Below are positions 52,988 to 61,056 of a DNA stretch of 64,000 nucleotides, piece by piece. The notes beneath the pieces were generated by a model. That model was not told the origin of the DNA. It did no database searches and worked only from the letters and a program-made list of their open reading frames with translations. How positions within the stretch are numbered: the stretch's first letter is position 1; each line of letters opens with the position of its first letter. Location: contig NZ_CP150290.1 in the NCBI RefSeq assembly GCF_038051995.1, positions 731,501 to 795,500 of the forward strand. Direction: 5' to 3'. Made by a program: the position numbers and the translations under genes. Source of the DNA: Paenibacillus sp. FSL H8-0537 (GTDB lineage Bacteria > Bacillota > Bacilli > Paenibacillales > Paenibacillaceae).

Positions 52988-53020
52988 AGGCAGGGGCCGT
53001 TCAAGGCTCCTGCCTTTCTC
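52988..53020. terminator. Terminator between convergent genes
   Basis: Stem AGGCAGGGGCC (52988-52998) / GGCTCCTGCCT (53005-53015), one mismatch, then TTCTCTTTC. Confidence 0.85.
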
Positions 53021-53026
53021 TTTCAC

Positions 53027-53929
53027 TTAGAGAAGCTTGCTGGGATTGATGCCATATTTCTCGCGAAAGGCAGCGGAGAAGTGGCTAACATTTGTATAGC
53101 CGACGGCGAATGCGGCCTCACTTACGTTGGCTTGTCTGCCTTCCAGCAGCCTCAGTGCCTGCTCCATTCGTCTGTCGCGTAAATAACCATATACCGTCGT
53201 ATCGTGCAATTGGCGGAAGCCTTTTTTTAGCTTGAAATCGTTCATGCCCACGAGCTTGGCTAATTCCAGCAGCGATGGAGGATTATCAAGACGCTGGATA
53301 AGCAAGGTTGCGGCCAGATGGATTTTATCCTTGTCATCCATACGCATAGTGGAGGTGGCTTCACCATCTCCACGCTGGTCAACCAGCCTGTCTAAGTAGA
53401 GCGCCAGCAGCTCTAGCAGCTTGCATTCCAAATAGAGCCGATTCACGGCGGTTCCTTCGCGGAGCGAATCTTTAATCTGATTCAACACCAGTGCGGTGGA
53501 GGGCTCAATCGTGCCCAGCATAAATCGATAGTGATTATTTCCTAGCAAATAGTTAAAATCAACGTGGCTGGCACAGCCGATATCCTGCAAGCACTCGTTC
53601 ATGCCAACCGGGGTCATGAAGAGCTGGATATAAGATAGCTGTCCGCTGCTAGGATAAGACACGTTCGCCCGCAATGGATGCATCAATCCAAGATGACTTT
53701 GTCCTGGCTCGAACCGATGCACATCGCTTTGAATATCGTTTTCTGCGATACCACTGGAACAAAAGCTCAGCTCAAATGACGGTACCGAAAGCTCAAATGA
53801 ACGAAAATAGTTATCAGGGATGTTGATATCCGTTTTAATCAGCTTAATGCCGCGGCGAAAGGAGTAGCTGGTAATGCCACTGCCTGAGGGTGTATCTACT
53901 TCTGATGATATAGAGTGAAATGTGCTCAA
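53027..53929 (-). CDS. PchR-like AraC-family regulator of siderophore genes
   Basis: I place the start at TTG 53929 because AGAGGTGG lies 8 bases before it; the frame opens at 54001, but that would run through the Fur-like site 53974-53988. About 300 residues: N-terminal part with PchR-type pattern, and C-terminal AraC motifs LLELAKLVGMNDFKLKKGFR and VSEAAFAVGYTNVSHFSAAF. PchR-type proteins are activated by cytoplasmic ferric siderophore. The two lipoprotein SBP genes beyond it are likely targets. Confidence 0.85.
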   Translation of the reverse strand: MSTFHSISSEVDTPSGSGITSYSFRRGIKLIKTDINIPDNYFRSFELSVPSFELSFCSSGIAENDIQSDVHRFEPGQSHLGLMHPLRANVSYPSSGQLSYIQLFMTPVGMNECLQDIGCASHVDFNYLLGNNHYRFMLGTIEPSTALVLNQIKDSLREGTAVNRLYLECKLLELLALYLDRLVDQRGDGEATSTMRMDDKDKIHLAATLLIQRLDNPPSLLELAKLVGMNDFKLKKGFRQLHDTTVYGYLRDRRMEQALRLLEGRQANVSEAAFAVGYTNVSHFSAAFREKYGINPSKLL

Positions 53930-53973
53930 TGGGTTAACCACCTCTGACGGGTACGAACAGATGAATGGGTAAA

Positions 53974-53988
53974 TGATAACAATTTTCA
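53974..53988 (-). promoter_or_regulatory. Fur-box-like site before the PchR-like gene
   Basis: TGATAACAATTTTCA matches 12 of 14 fixed Fur positions and lies 44 bases before TTG 53929 on the minus strand. Confidence 0.65.
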
Positions 53989-54037
53989 TTTGGGATGTCA
54001 AACCTTCAAGCTTTCATACACCTCGCAATGGAAAAAA

Positions 54038-54082
54038 GGAACTGGACCCAAGTCATTGTGCAATGACTTGTAGGCCAGTTCC
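54038..54082 (-). terminator. Terminator of the minus-strand SBP gene
   Basis: Stem GGAACTGG (54038-54045) / CCAGTTCC (54075-54082) with an inner stem AGTCATT/AATGACT; minus strand continues TTTTTTCC. Confidence 0.88.
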
Positions 54083-54106
54083 TTGAGCAGTCCGAGATGT
54101 GGCCTG

Positions 54107-55096
54107 CTATTTTTTGTTCAAAATCATTTCCGCGATCTGATCTAGAAGCATATCCTTGCCAAGCGGGGTGAAGGATAAATTCCACTGATCGTTATTGCTG
54201 CCGCGATACACGTTTCCGTTCTTCACCGCGTCCTTCGATTTCCAAATCGCGCTATTGACCAAGTCGGTTTCACTGCCATCCGTATACATGAAGAAAATAT
54301 GGTCGGGATTAATGGTGGACAGCCCTTCTATATCGATTTCCAAGCCCCAATCTTTGATCGGTGTACCTTCAGCGTAAGGCAGTTTCAAATCATTGAAAAG
54401 CAGAGAGCCATAGCCGGACGTACCATAAATGCGAATTGTTTTTTGATTGGCTTCAATGACCGCAAATGTCTCAGCGCCCGTCTTTGCAACGATTTCATCG
54501 TGGAGTTTGGCTGCTTTGGCATCATAGGCTGCCAGCCAGTCTGCGACCTGCTGCTTCTGGTCCAAAATATCGCCGATTTGCGTAAAACGGCCGCGCCAGT
54601 CGATATAGGTCATGTCGTCGGTCAGCATAATCGTTGGTGCGATTTTGGAAAGCTGCTCATACACTTTCTCATGACGGATATTGGTAATAATTAGATCGGG
54701 CTCTGATTGTACAATGGCCTCCAGATTTAATTCCCCACTGCCATAATAGCCAGCTGTAGGTACACCAGCAAGGGATTCGCGCAAATGCTCTGGGATGACA
54801 GTAGGCGCGTCGAATTCCGTATTGGCGGTAATGACGGGCTTATGCCCCAATATCACCAGCTCCTCCGAAGAGCCGGATATGTCGGCGATACGCTGTGGAT
54901 GAGCGGGAATAACCGTCTCACCCTTCATATGCTTAAAGGTTTTTGTAGTTGACTGTTCAGATGACGAGGCGGAAGGAGCACTGGCTTCGGTACTTGCTGG
55001 GTTCGCGGCATTATTGCTTGCCGACGAGCAGGCAGTAACAACAATCAATAGAGCAATAAATACAATAGTTGAAAATGGTTTAGTCAATTTTTTCAT
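54107..55096 (-). CDS. Siderophore-binding lipoprotein (FecB/FhuD type)
   Basis: Minus-strand ORF of 329 residues with AAAGGGG before ATG 55096. Lipoprotein signal MKKLTKPFSTIVFIALLIVV with T-A-C lipobox, Ala/Ser linker, then KGETVIPAHPQRIADISGSS, IVQSEPDLIITNIRHE, LSKIAPTIMLTDD and INPDHIFFMYTD. It faces the medium and delivers a ferric siderophore to an unlinked permease. A near-perfect Fur box precedes it. Confidence 0.92.
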   Translation of the reverse strand: MKKLTKPFSTIVFIALLIVVTACSSASNNAANPASTEASAPSASSSEQSTTKTFKHMKGETVIPAHPQRIADISGSSEELVILGHKPVITANTEFDAPTVIPEHLRESLAGVPTAGYYGSGELNLEAIVQSEPDLIITNIRHEKVYEQLSKIAPTIMLTDDMTYIDWRGRFTQIGDILDQKQQVADWLAAYDAKAAKLHDEIVAKTGAETFAVIEANQKTIRIYGTSGYGSLLFNDLKLPYAEGTPIKDWGLEIDIEGLSTINPDHIFFMYTDGSETDLVNSAIWKSKDAVKNGNVYRGSNNDQWNLSFTPLGKDMLLDQIAEMILNKK

Positions 55097-55133
55097 TAGA
55101 ATTCCCCTTTGCTTGCAAGCAGTATTTACTTAT

Positions 55134-55148
55134 TGATAAAGATTATCA
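55134..55148 (-). promoter_or_regulatory. Fur box upstream of SBP gene 54107-55096
   Basis: TGATAAAGATTATCA matches 13 of 14 fixed positions, 38 bases before ATG 55096. Confidence 0.8.
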
Positions 55149-55280
55149 CTGAGTCAAAGCGTTTGCTACTCGCAGAAGGAGGATTGCTGCCCGCATACGG
55201 ATAATTTGCTACTTGATGAACGCGTAATGCAGCAGAAAGCCTGTTTTGTCCATTGTGCTAGATGGCAGTATCCAGTATAT

Positions 55281-55295
55281 TGATAATTATTATCA
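55281..55295 (+). promoter_or_regulatory. Perfect Fur box upstream of SBP gene 55319-56311
   Basis: TGATAATTATTATCA matches all fixed Fur positions, 23 bases before ATG 55319. Confidence 0.85.
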
Positions 55296-55318
55296 TTAAA
55301 TATATGAGGGGTTTTCAC

Positions 55319-56311
55319 ATGTCTACGAAACAAGTCAGAATGTTCATTGCCGCCATACTGTTATTAACCTTCGGTTTATTAGCAGCTTGCGGCTCCACTG
55401 GTGGTGTAGAAGCAACGGAGTCGGCACCAGCTGCAACAGCAACCGAGTCTGATCCGGCTGCGACAACTGCGACAGAGGCAGCAACACGCATCTACAAGGA
55501 TTTTAGCGGGCATGAAGTTACAATTCCAACACATCCGCAGAAAATCGTATTGCTCGGCGACATTCCAGGGGATTTGCTGGCACTGGGCATTACACCTGTG
55601 GGGAACGATTGGGTAAACGAGCCCTACATTTATAAAGACGATTTAGTCGGGGTTGTCGATATTGGCTACCCGCATAATATGGAGAAGGTGCTGGAGCTTG
55701 CGCCGGATCTGATTTTGCAGGCTGGATATGGCGGGCCGGATGATAACGGAATTTTCGAGAAAATGTCCAAAATCGCGCCGACGGTCATTTTCAATAGAGA
55801 TGCGGCAACGTTTGATCGCTTGCGAGAGGTTGCTGACATCGTCAATAAGAAGCAGGAGGCGGAGGCTTGGATTGCCAGCTATGAGATTAAGGCGAAGGCG
55901 ATGTGGGATAAAATCGGCTTGAAGCCAGGCGAGTCGGCAACGGTCTACCTAAGCCTAGCCGGCGACTTCTATGTTATGGGCAATTTCAGCTTAACGATGT
56001 CTCTGTACCAGCAAGGCGGCTTTAGCCCAAGCGCCAAGGTGCAGGAGCTCATCGACAAGAAGGAGGTGTTCTCGCTCATTTCAATGGAGGTGCTGCCTGA
56101 TTATGCGGGGGACCACGTGTTTTTACTCAGCTCGCCCGGCACAGATGATGAAGCAGAGGCGAAAAAGCTGATGGAGGGTCCGCTTTGGAAGTCGATCCCT
56201 GCTGTTAAAAACAATCATGCTTATACGGCTGATATTAGCTGGAACGCAAGTGATCCCATTACAATGGAACGTTTCTTGGACGAACTCCCGAAAATTATGG
56301 GCATAGAGTAG
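55319..56311 (+). CDS. Siderophore-binding lipoprotein (FecB/FhuD type)
   Basis: ATG 55319 follows GAGGGG; the frame opens at 55262 but would include the Fur box. The 330-residue protein has a lipoprotein signal (MSTKQVRMFIAAILLLTFGL, lipobox LAAC), an Ala/Thr/Ser linker, and FSGHEVTIPTHPQKIVLLGD, VLELAPDLILQAGYG, MSKIAPTVIFN and LPDYAGDHVFLLSS. It is divergent from the minus-strand SBP gene; the two share a 222-base region with two Fur boxes. It is similar in pattern to ferrichrome/hydroxamate-type binding proteins, but the ligand cannot be inferred. Confidence 0.92.
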   Translation: MSTKQVRMFIAAILLLTFGLLAACGSTGGVEATESAPAATATESDPAATTATEAATRIYKDFSGHEVTIPTHPQKIVLLGDIPGDLLALGITPVGNDWVNEPYIYKDDLVGVVDIGYPHNMEKVLELAPDLILQAGYGGPDDNGIFEKMSKIAPTVIFNRDAATFDRLREVADIVNKKQEAEAWIASYEIKAKAMWDKIGLKPGESATVYLSLAGDFYVMGNFSLTMSLYQQGGFSPSAKVQELIDKKEVFSLISMEVLPDYAGDHVFLLSSPGTDDEAEAKKLMEGPLWKSIPAVKNNHAYTADISWNASDPITMERFLDELPKIMGIE

Positions 56312-56368
56312 GCAATCGTTTACAATAAACGAAGGGTCTACTATATTTTTCAAGAGGAGTTTGATTTC

Positions 56369-57259
56369 ATGCCATTAACGAAACCCAATCAGGAGAAATT
56401 GGAACACTTCCTGCAAGAACAGGAGTATACCCATGCCTTGGACTACTTAATGTCACATGCCCGTGAAGGTGTGCGTTTAGCCAAGCGGAACCTAGCAGAT
56501 TATGCTAAAACCTGCGTATCGCGTATTGGCGGAGATCCCGATCTTCCGGATGACATAGAATGGCCGCTTGATCAAGACGGCACACCGATGACTTTTTTGG
56601 CGCAGCTGCGTTTGGAGGATTTGGCACCGCAGGATGCGGCTTCGCGGTTATCGCATGGCGGCATGCTTTATTTTTTCCTCGGAATGGATGAGCCTGCGTA
56701 TCATATTGACCATTTCGTCCTGCATTTGAAGGATGAGCAGCTTGCAGGCGCCAAGCGCCGTTTTGCTCCTGAGGAAACGTCGCTGGAGGATGCAGATTTC
56801 ACAGGCTATGAGGTGGTGGGCCGAGCTTCGATAGAGCTTCCAGGCTATGGCTATGTTGATGAAGAGCAAATTGAAGATGATGAGCATGATTATGAGGAAT
56901 ACGATGATTTGGTGCATGAATTGAGCGGCAGCGAGGCTGGCGATCTGGCTGTCATGTTCGGTTATCCGGCAACGCAGCATGGCGACTGCGAGATAGAGGC
57001 GGCGCTGATGCTAATGACGGGCAAGCGCTATGAATACAGCCCAGACAAAGCGATGAAGCAGCTGGCGGACCACTTCGGAGGCGATGCTGGACAAGCGGAG
57101 CAGGAGGTTGCGGATACGCTCGTGCTGCTGACTCTTGATTCGGATAATGACGTAGGCTTCTGCTGGTGGGATGCCGGGGAATTGCAATTTTATATTCGCA
57201 AAGAGGATTTGCTGGCAGGGAATTTCACGCGTACTTATTGTTCGCTGTATTCCAGCTAA
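56369..57259 (+). CDS. DUF1963 (YwqG-like) protein
   Basis: ATG 56369 follows AAGAGGAG. The 296-residue protein matches the DUF1963 pattern: SRIGGDPDLPDDIEWPLDQD, PMTFLAQLRLEDLAP, GGMLYFFLGMDEPAY, and the closing LLTLDSDNDVGFCWWDAGEL plus QFYI. It has a highly acidic middle (DEEQIEDDEHDYEEYDDLVH). The function of the family is unknown. The strand and spacing suggest possible read-through from the SBP gene upstream. Confidence 0.88.
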   Translation: MPLTKPNQEKLEHFLQEQEYTHALDYLMSHAREGVRLAKRNLADYAKTCVSRIGGDPDLPDDIEWPLDQDGTPMTFLAQLRLEDLAPQDAASRLSHGGMLYFFLGMDEPAYHIDHFVLHLKDEQLAGAKRRFAPEETSLEDADFTGYEVVGRASIELPGYGYVDEEQIEDDEHDYEEYDDLVHELSGSEAGDLAVMFGYPATQHGDCEIEAALMLMTGKRYEYSPDKAMKQLADHFGGDAGQAEQEVADTLVLLTLDSDNDVGFCWWDAGELQFYIRKEDLLAGNFTRTYCSLYSS

Positions 57260-57292
57260 AGGAAGCTAACGGCGATTGCGAAGCCAAATGAG

Positions 57293-57340
57293 AAAAAGCA
57301 TGTTCACTGGCATCAAGCTGCTGGTGAACATGCTTTTTTT
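57293..57340. terminator. Strong bidirectional terminator
   Basis: Perfect 15-base stem AAAAAGCATGTTCAC (57293-57307) / GTGAACATGCTTTTT (57324-57338), T-runs on both strands. Confidence 0.92.
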
Positions 57341-57452
57341 AAAATATAGGAAAGGATATAATTTTCCCACCCTTTCTCTATATTTCTACGCGAATCGCTA
57401 GCTTTGCCGCCAGAGGACGGTGACAGCCGTTTCACCTTGTGTTAAGCAGGCG

Positions 57453-58481
57453 TTAAGCCTTTTTGCCTAAAAAGCTCTCTACAATAAATTGCAATTGAGC
57501 CTCGAGGGAGATGGGATCATTAAAATAAGAGCCCTCAGCGTTTATAAAATAAACCTGATTTTGCTTCACGGCAGGAAGCCCTTTCCATAGGCTGCTCCCG
57601 TAAACGATGTCCGGGTCTCCATCATCCCAGCCCCAATTGCTTGTGAAAATATAGTCCCCAGCATATTCCGGCAGCTGTTCAAGAGACAGGCTTGAGCCGA
57701 ACTCGGCGCCATCAATAAGAGCCTTTTGAATAATTGCAGGAGCCTTCAGGCCTAGATCACCGTAGATGATCTCTCCGCCTCTGCCGCCTTTATTGCCCCA
57801 AGCATAAATACCTTTCGCATAAGGCTGTAAAATCGAGACGGTTTTATCTCCGACGACCTCGGCGATTTTAGGCTTAACCTCGGCAATTTTTGCATGCCAT
57901 TCTTTGATCCAGGCCTCGGCGATTTGTTCCTTGCCTGTTATTTTCCCGAACTCGGTTAACAGCTCCGCAGGAGTGCCTGCTCCGTATTTAAGCCTTACAA
58001 CCGGAGCAATTTGACCCAGCTTCTCATATTCGCTTTCTTCCAAAAAATCATAGACGATAATCAAATCCGGGTCGATATTCAGTATAGCCTCCAAATTAGT
58101 GCCATCCCCCAGATCTGCGATGCCATCCAATTTGCCTTCGTGATAAGGGTTAACCAATGATTCTGCCAAAGCTGCGACCGGCTTCAAATCCAGCTTAAGC
58201 AAATTTCCGATTGCGCTCCCTGTCAAATCAACGATCCTTTCCGGGTTTGCGGGTATGGTTACCGTTCCTGTGCTATCCGTATAGGTTTTCGTTGCTGCTG
58301 CAGAGCTGCTCGTTGGTGATGCTTCAGCCGAAGGCTGGCTTGAGCTTTGCACGGCAGGACTGCTGCTTGTCCCAGACTGACTTGCGCCTGTGTTAGCTGC
58401 GCCAGAGCAGGCGCTTAACAGTAAGGTCATACATAGCAGGAGGGTTGCCGCCATGGAATAGGGCTTGTTTATTTTTGACAC
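57453..58481 (-). CDS. Siderophore-binding lipoprotein from internal GTG start
   Basis: GTG 58481 (MSKINKPYSMAATLLLCMTL...) has GGAGGA at 58488-58493, 6 bases away, an ideal site. The 342-residue product has a Sec/lipoprotein signal with lipobox LSAC (Cys25) and a class III binding fold. A Fur-like site lies 27 bases upstream. It should be secreted and lipid-anchored, unlike the AraC half encoded upstream in the same frame. Confidence 0.85.
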   Translation of the reverse strand: MSKINKPYSMAATLLLCMTLLLSACSGAANTGASQSGTSSSPAVQSSSQPSAEASPTSSSAAATKTYTDSTGTVTIPANPERIVDLTGSAIGNLLKLDLKPVAALAESLVNPYHEGKLDGIADLGDGTNLEAILNIDPDLIIVYDFLEESEYEKLGQIAPVVRLKYGAGTPAELLTEFGKITGKEQIAEAWIKEWHAKIAEVKPKIAEVVGDKTVSILQPYAKGIYAWGNKGGRGGEIIYGDLGLKAPAIIQKALIDGAEFGSSLSLEQLPEYAGDYIFTSNWGWDDGDPDIVYGSSLWKGLPAVKQNQVYFINAEGSYFNDPISLEAQLQFIVESFLGKKA

Positions 58482-59438
58482 AGAAAATCCTCCACTTCTC
58501 GTTGAATGATAATGATACTCGTAATCATTCACACTATAGCACTGCGTATAGGGAGGGACAATGGCAAATTTAGTACGAAAGGCGGGCGATTTTGGTATAA
58601 GGCTGTTTTGACGGTATTTTGTTCTAAATTCCGATGGCGGCAGTCCATAATATTTTTTGAAGCTGCGGCCAAGTGTATGGGCGTCGGGATACCCGACAAG
58701 CTCCGCTGTTTCTTGCAGGGAGGTTTCGGTTTGCGCCAGCAATTCAGCAGCTCTTCTCACGCGAATTTGAGTTAGCAGGCGGATGGGGCTCTCATTCATT
58801 TGCTTTTTGAACAGCTTGGTCAAGTAGCTTACACTGCAATCGAACAGCTCCGACATCGTTTCCAGCGTAATGGGGTTCCTGTAGCATTCCTGCATATATC
58901 GCAGCATTTGTGCCAATAAATCTGGGCGAGCTGGTTCAATTCCTTGTCGCTGCATTTGCCAAAGAAGCTCATGCACAAATTGATAAAATAAAGTCCGTGC
59001 GTGCAAAAGATGAAGGGGATCAAGCTTCATCCAAGCCGTATACATTTTTCCCATCGTCTCGAGCAAAGGCAAAGGATATAAGGGGACAAAGCGATATTCA
59101 TATTGGAAAGGGCGGTCCGAATCATTAGGCTGCACCAGCTTTTGCGAAGGGGCCAGCATAACAACGGCCTTGTACAGAATAAGGTAATAGGCAAAGGGCT
59201 GCTCAGCCGTAATCGAGAGCTGCGCACTGCGTCCGCCGTGCAGGACATGGAATCGCTCCATAGGATGCTGCGAGTGATCCAGCTGTACTTGCGCGCTGCC
59301 TTCAATGACATAGAGAAAAGCATTAGCCGGCAGACGATAGGGGGCCAGCCTTTCTCCGGCTTCCAGCCGTGCATAGCGAAAATCCATTATTTTCACAGAA
59401 GCATGATTCCAGAGCATGATATGATCGTCTAGTTTCAT
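57453..59438 (-). CDS. AraC regulator reading in frame into a siderophore-binding lipoprotein (661-codon ORF)
   Basis: The same arrangement as at 12587, on the minus strand. Residues 1-150: cupin-like sensor half. About 185-285: AraC pair (MSELFDCSVSYLTKLFKK; TAELVGYPDAHTLGRSFKK). Residues 286-319: linker encoded over a Fur-like site, with no stop codon. From residue 320: lipoprotein signal ending LLLSAC (Cys344), then a FecB-type binding domain (VTIPANPERIVDLTGSAIGN, ILNIDPDLIIVYDFLE). An excellent ribosome binding site and GTG at 58481 show that the SBP can be made alone. Whether the full-length product exists is open. Confidence 0.8.
   Translation of the reverse strand: MKLDDHIMLWNHASVKIMDFRYARLEAGERLAPYRLPANAFLYVIEGSAQVQLDHSQHPMERFHVLHGGRSAQLSITAEQPFAYYLILYKAVVMLAPSQKLVQPNDSDRPFQYEYRFVPLYPLPLLETMGKMYTAWMKLDPLHLLHARTLFYQFVHELLWQMQRQGIEPARPDLLAQMLRYMQECYRNPITLETMSELFDCSVSYLTKLFKKQMNESPIRLLTQIRVRRAAELLAQTETSLQETAELVGYPDAHTLGRSFKKYYGLPPSEFRTKYRQNSLIPKSPAFRTKFAIVPPYTQCYSVNDYEYHYHSTRSGGFSVSKINKPYSMAATLLLCMTLLLSACSGAANTGASQSGTSSSPAVQSSSQPSAEASPTSSSAAATKTYTDSTGTVTIPANPERIVDLTGSAIGNLLKLDLKPVAALAESLVNPYHEGKLDGIADLGDGTNLEAILNIDPDLIIVYDFLEESEYEKLGQIAPVVRLKYGAGTPAELLTEFGKITGKEQIAEAWIKEWHAKIAEVKPKIAEVVGDKTVSILQPYAKGIYAWGNKGGRGGEIIYGDLGLKAPAIIQKALIDGAEFGSSLSLEQLPEYAGDYIFTSNWGWDDGDPDIVYGSSLWKGLPAVKQNQVYFINAEGSYFNDPISLEAQLQFIVESFLGKKA
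58508..58526 (-). promoter_or_regulatory. Fur-box-like site inside the AraC/lipoprotein ORF
   Basis: GATAATGATACTCGTAATC matches 16 of 19 positions of the classical Fur box. It lies within the AraC ORF and just before the internal GTG of the lipoprotein. Confidence 0.7.
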
Positions 59439-59611
59439 TACAGTCTTTTAATCCTCCTAAATGGGGCCACTTTCTTCTTCCTTCATTATAGGGTTACACC
59501 ATTTAAGCGTAAATACGCAGGGGGTGAGAATAAGGGGGAAATTTGAAATGGTGTTGCGGCCGGTTTTGTGGTAGTATTTACTCTTATATTGAATGAGGAC
59601 GTGAGCAGCGC

Positions 59612-59968
59612 GTGATTAATATTACGATACCAACACCGGATGTAACAATCGAGAAGCAAATTTCTCCAGAGCTTAGCAATATTTATGGCTTTACTGATTT
59701 TCACTTGATCCCTCGCGACAAGGGCGGCATCTTCATGTTCTACAATAAGAGCAAGGAGCTGCTGTTTGTCGGCAAAGCAAGAAAGCTCAGACCAAGAATT
59801 AAGAAGCACTTTGAAGATGCGGTATCCCCAATGAAACCGCATCGCGACGAAGTGACGACGATCGAGGTTTGCATCATTGAAGAGCCGGTGGATAGAGAAA
59901 TCTACGAAACGTATGTCGTGAATAAGCTAAGAGCGAAATACAATGTGGACAAGGTGTTCTTTAAGTAA
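59612..59968 (+). CDS. GIY-YIG nuclease-family small protein
   Basis: GTG 59612 has AGGACGTGAG upstream. The 118-residue protein shows the GIY-YIG pattern in variant form: GGIFMFYNKSKELLFVGKAR, then KLRPRIKKHF, and IYETYVVNKLRAKYN with the catalytic-type Glu. The GIY and YIG signatures are replaced by GIF and FVG, so activity is uncertain. It is a single gene closed by a terminator. Confidence 0.75.
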   Translation: MINITIPTPDVTIEKQISPELSNIYGFTDFHLIPRDKGGIFMFYNKSKELLFVGKARKLRPRIKKHFEDAVSPMKPHRDEVTTIEVCIIEEPVDREIYETYVVNKLRAKYNVDKVFFK

Positions 59969-59997
59969 GTTGTAAGTTTTAGAGTTAGGATTGCAAA

Positions 59998-60047
59998 GAG
60001 GCTATGTATACCGTCTGTTGAGACGGTGTTCATGGCCTCTTTTTTTA
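59998..60047 (+). terminator. Terminator after the GIY-YIG gene
   Basis: Outer stem AGAGGC/GCCTCT, inner stem ACCGTC/GACGGT, then TTTTTTTA. Confidence 0.88.
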
Positions 60048-60101
60048 TATGCTTTTCGGAAATTTGAGGGGTAAAATGCTTCTTTGATACAGCCATTAAT
60101 G

Positions 60102-60325
60102 TATAATAAAAGGATAGCGATTACAGCTAATGATTCCATTTTGGAGGTTATATGAAAACAATTCTGCTTACTTTAGCTTTGCATCATTGTTTATAAGACG
60201 AGAAAACAGAGCAAGACGCCGTCGCAATAGCCTAGAGCTATACATATAAATTTGCAGACCTATGAAAAAATAAAGGGTTGCCCTGCTTACGCCTATTATC
60301 GGGCATGAGCAGGGCAACCTTTTTT
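60102..60325 (+). other. Possible small transcription unit (short ORF 60152-60196 with terminator)
   Basis: A TATAAT at 60102-60107 precedes TTGGAGG and ATG 60152, which encodes 14 residues (MKTILLTLALHHCL). A one-base frame change would continue it as an Arg-rich tail (SLFIRRENRARRRRNSLELY) to a stop near 60246. A strong terminator follows at 60272-60322. It is a tiny protein gene, a frameshifted remnant or a small RNA; I cannot choose. Confidence 0.35.
60272..60325 (+). terminator. Terminator with 12-14-base stem
   Basis: AAAGGGTTGCCCTGC (60272-60286) pairs with GCAGGGCAACCTTT (60309-60322), then TTT. It ends whatever is transcribed from about 60.1 kb and insulates the TetR promoter downstream. 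Confidence 0.88.
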
Positions 60326-60341
60326 AAAATTATAAATATTT

Positions 60342-60394
60342 TTTAACTATCGGTAGTTAAATTATTGACGAACCGTCTTCCTATCGCCTATAAT
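60342..60394 (+). promoter_or_regulatory. TetR operator and promoter of the 60430 gene
   Basis: Near-palindrome TTTAACTATCGGTAGTTAAA (60342-60361, 18/20) directly precedes TTGACG (60365-60370), an 18-base spacer and TATAAT (60389-60394). The operator abuts the -35 box, as expected for autoregulation by the TetR protein encoded next. Confidence 0.75.
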
Positions 60395-60429
60395 CAATTC
60401 CAGCAGAGCGAAATAAGGAGTTGAGCAGG

Positions 60430-61029
60430 TTGAAGAAAAAAGAGCTTACAACGAAGCAAATTATTGAGGCGGCATTTGAGCTTTTTGCCGAGCATGGGAT
60501 CGAACGAACGAGCTTAAGCATGATTGCAGGCAAAGTCGGCATTACGAAGCCGTCGATTTATTATCATTTTTCGACGAAGGAAGAGCTGGTCAGCCGGACG
60601 TATGAATATATTTTTCAAAATCATCATTTCGGTAAATATTTTCAAGAGGAGCCCGTTACGAGCGCGAGCTTTCGGGAAACGTTGTATCAGGGCGGACTAC
60701 ATATGCTTCCGGATGGCAGCAAGGAGCATTTAGCCTCGCTCAGGGTGTTGAGCGAATTTATGATGCTTGCCGAGAGAGATGAGCTGTACCGAGCGCGCCT
60801 GACCGATATGCAGCAGGAGTTTTTGAACGGATTTCATGATCTGCTATTGAAAGGCGTGGAATTAGGGGCGGTAGCTTCGCGGAATGTAGCGTACAAAGCC
60901 CATATGCTCGCCTTGGTCATCGATAATTTATCCCGCTGCATGATGATGAAGGTGATCATGGACTATCAGGGAGTCTGGGGCGAAACGGTCGATAGCATCT
61001 TGCTGGAAGCGGCGAAAGAGGAGCATTAG
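60430..61029 (+). CDS. TetR-family regulator of a TetR-SDR pair
   Basis: TTG 60430 (MKKKELTTKQIIEAAFELFA) has AAGGAG 9 bases upstream; TTG 60421 has no spacing. The 199-residue protein has a typical TetR helix-turn-helix (LSMIAGKVGITKPSIYYHFS) and a ligand domain of average length. It lies 27 bases before an SDR gene, the probable target with itself. It is not close to the TetR pair at 25-30 kb. Confidence 0.9.
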   Translation: MKKKELTTKQIIEAAFELFAEHGIERTSLSMIAGKVGITKPSIYYHFSTKEELVSRTYEYIFQNHHFGKYFQEEPVTSASFRETLYQGGLHMLPDGSKEHLASLRVLSEFMMLAERDELYRARLTDMQQEFLNGFHDLLLKGVELGAVASRNVAYKAHMLALVIDNLSRCMMMKVIMDYQGVWGETVDSILLEAAKEEH

Positions 61030-61056
61030 AAAAGCGGAATAGGGAGGAAATGCTAA

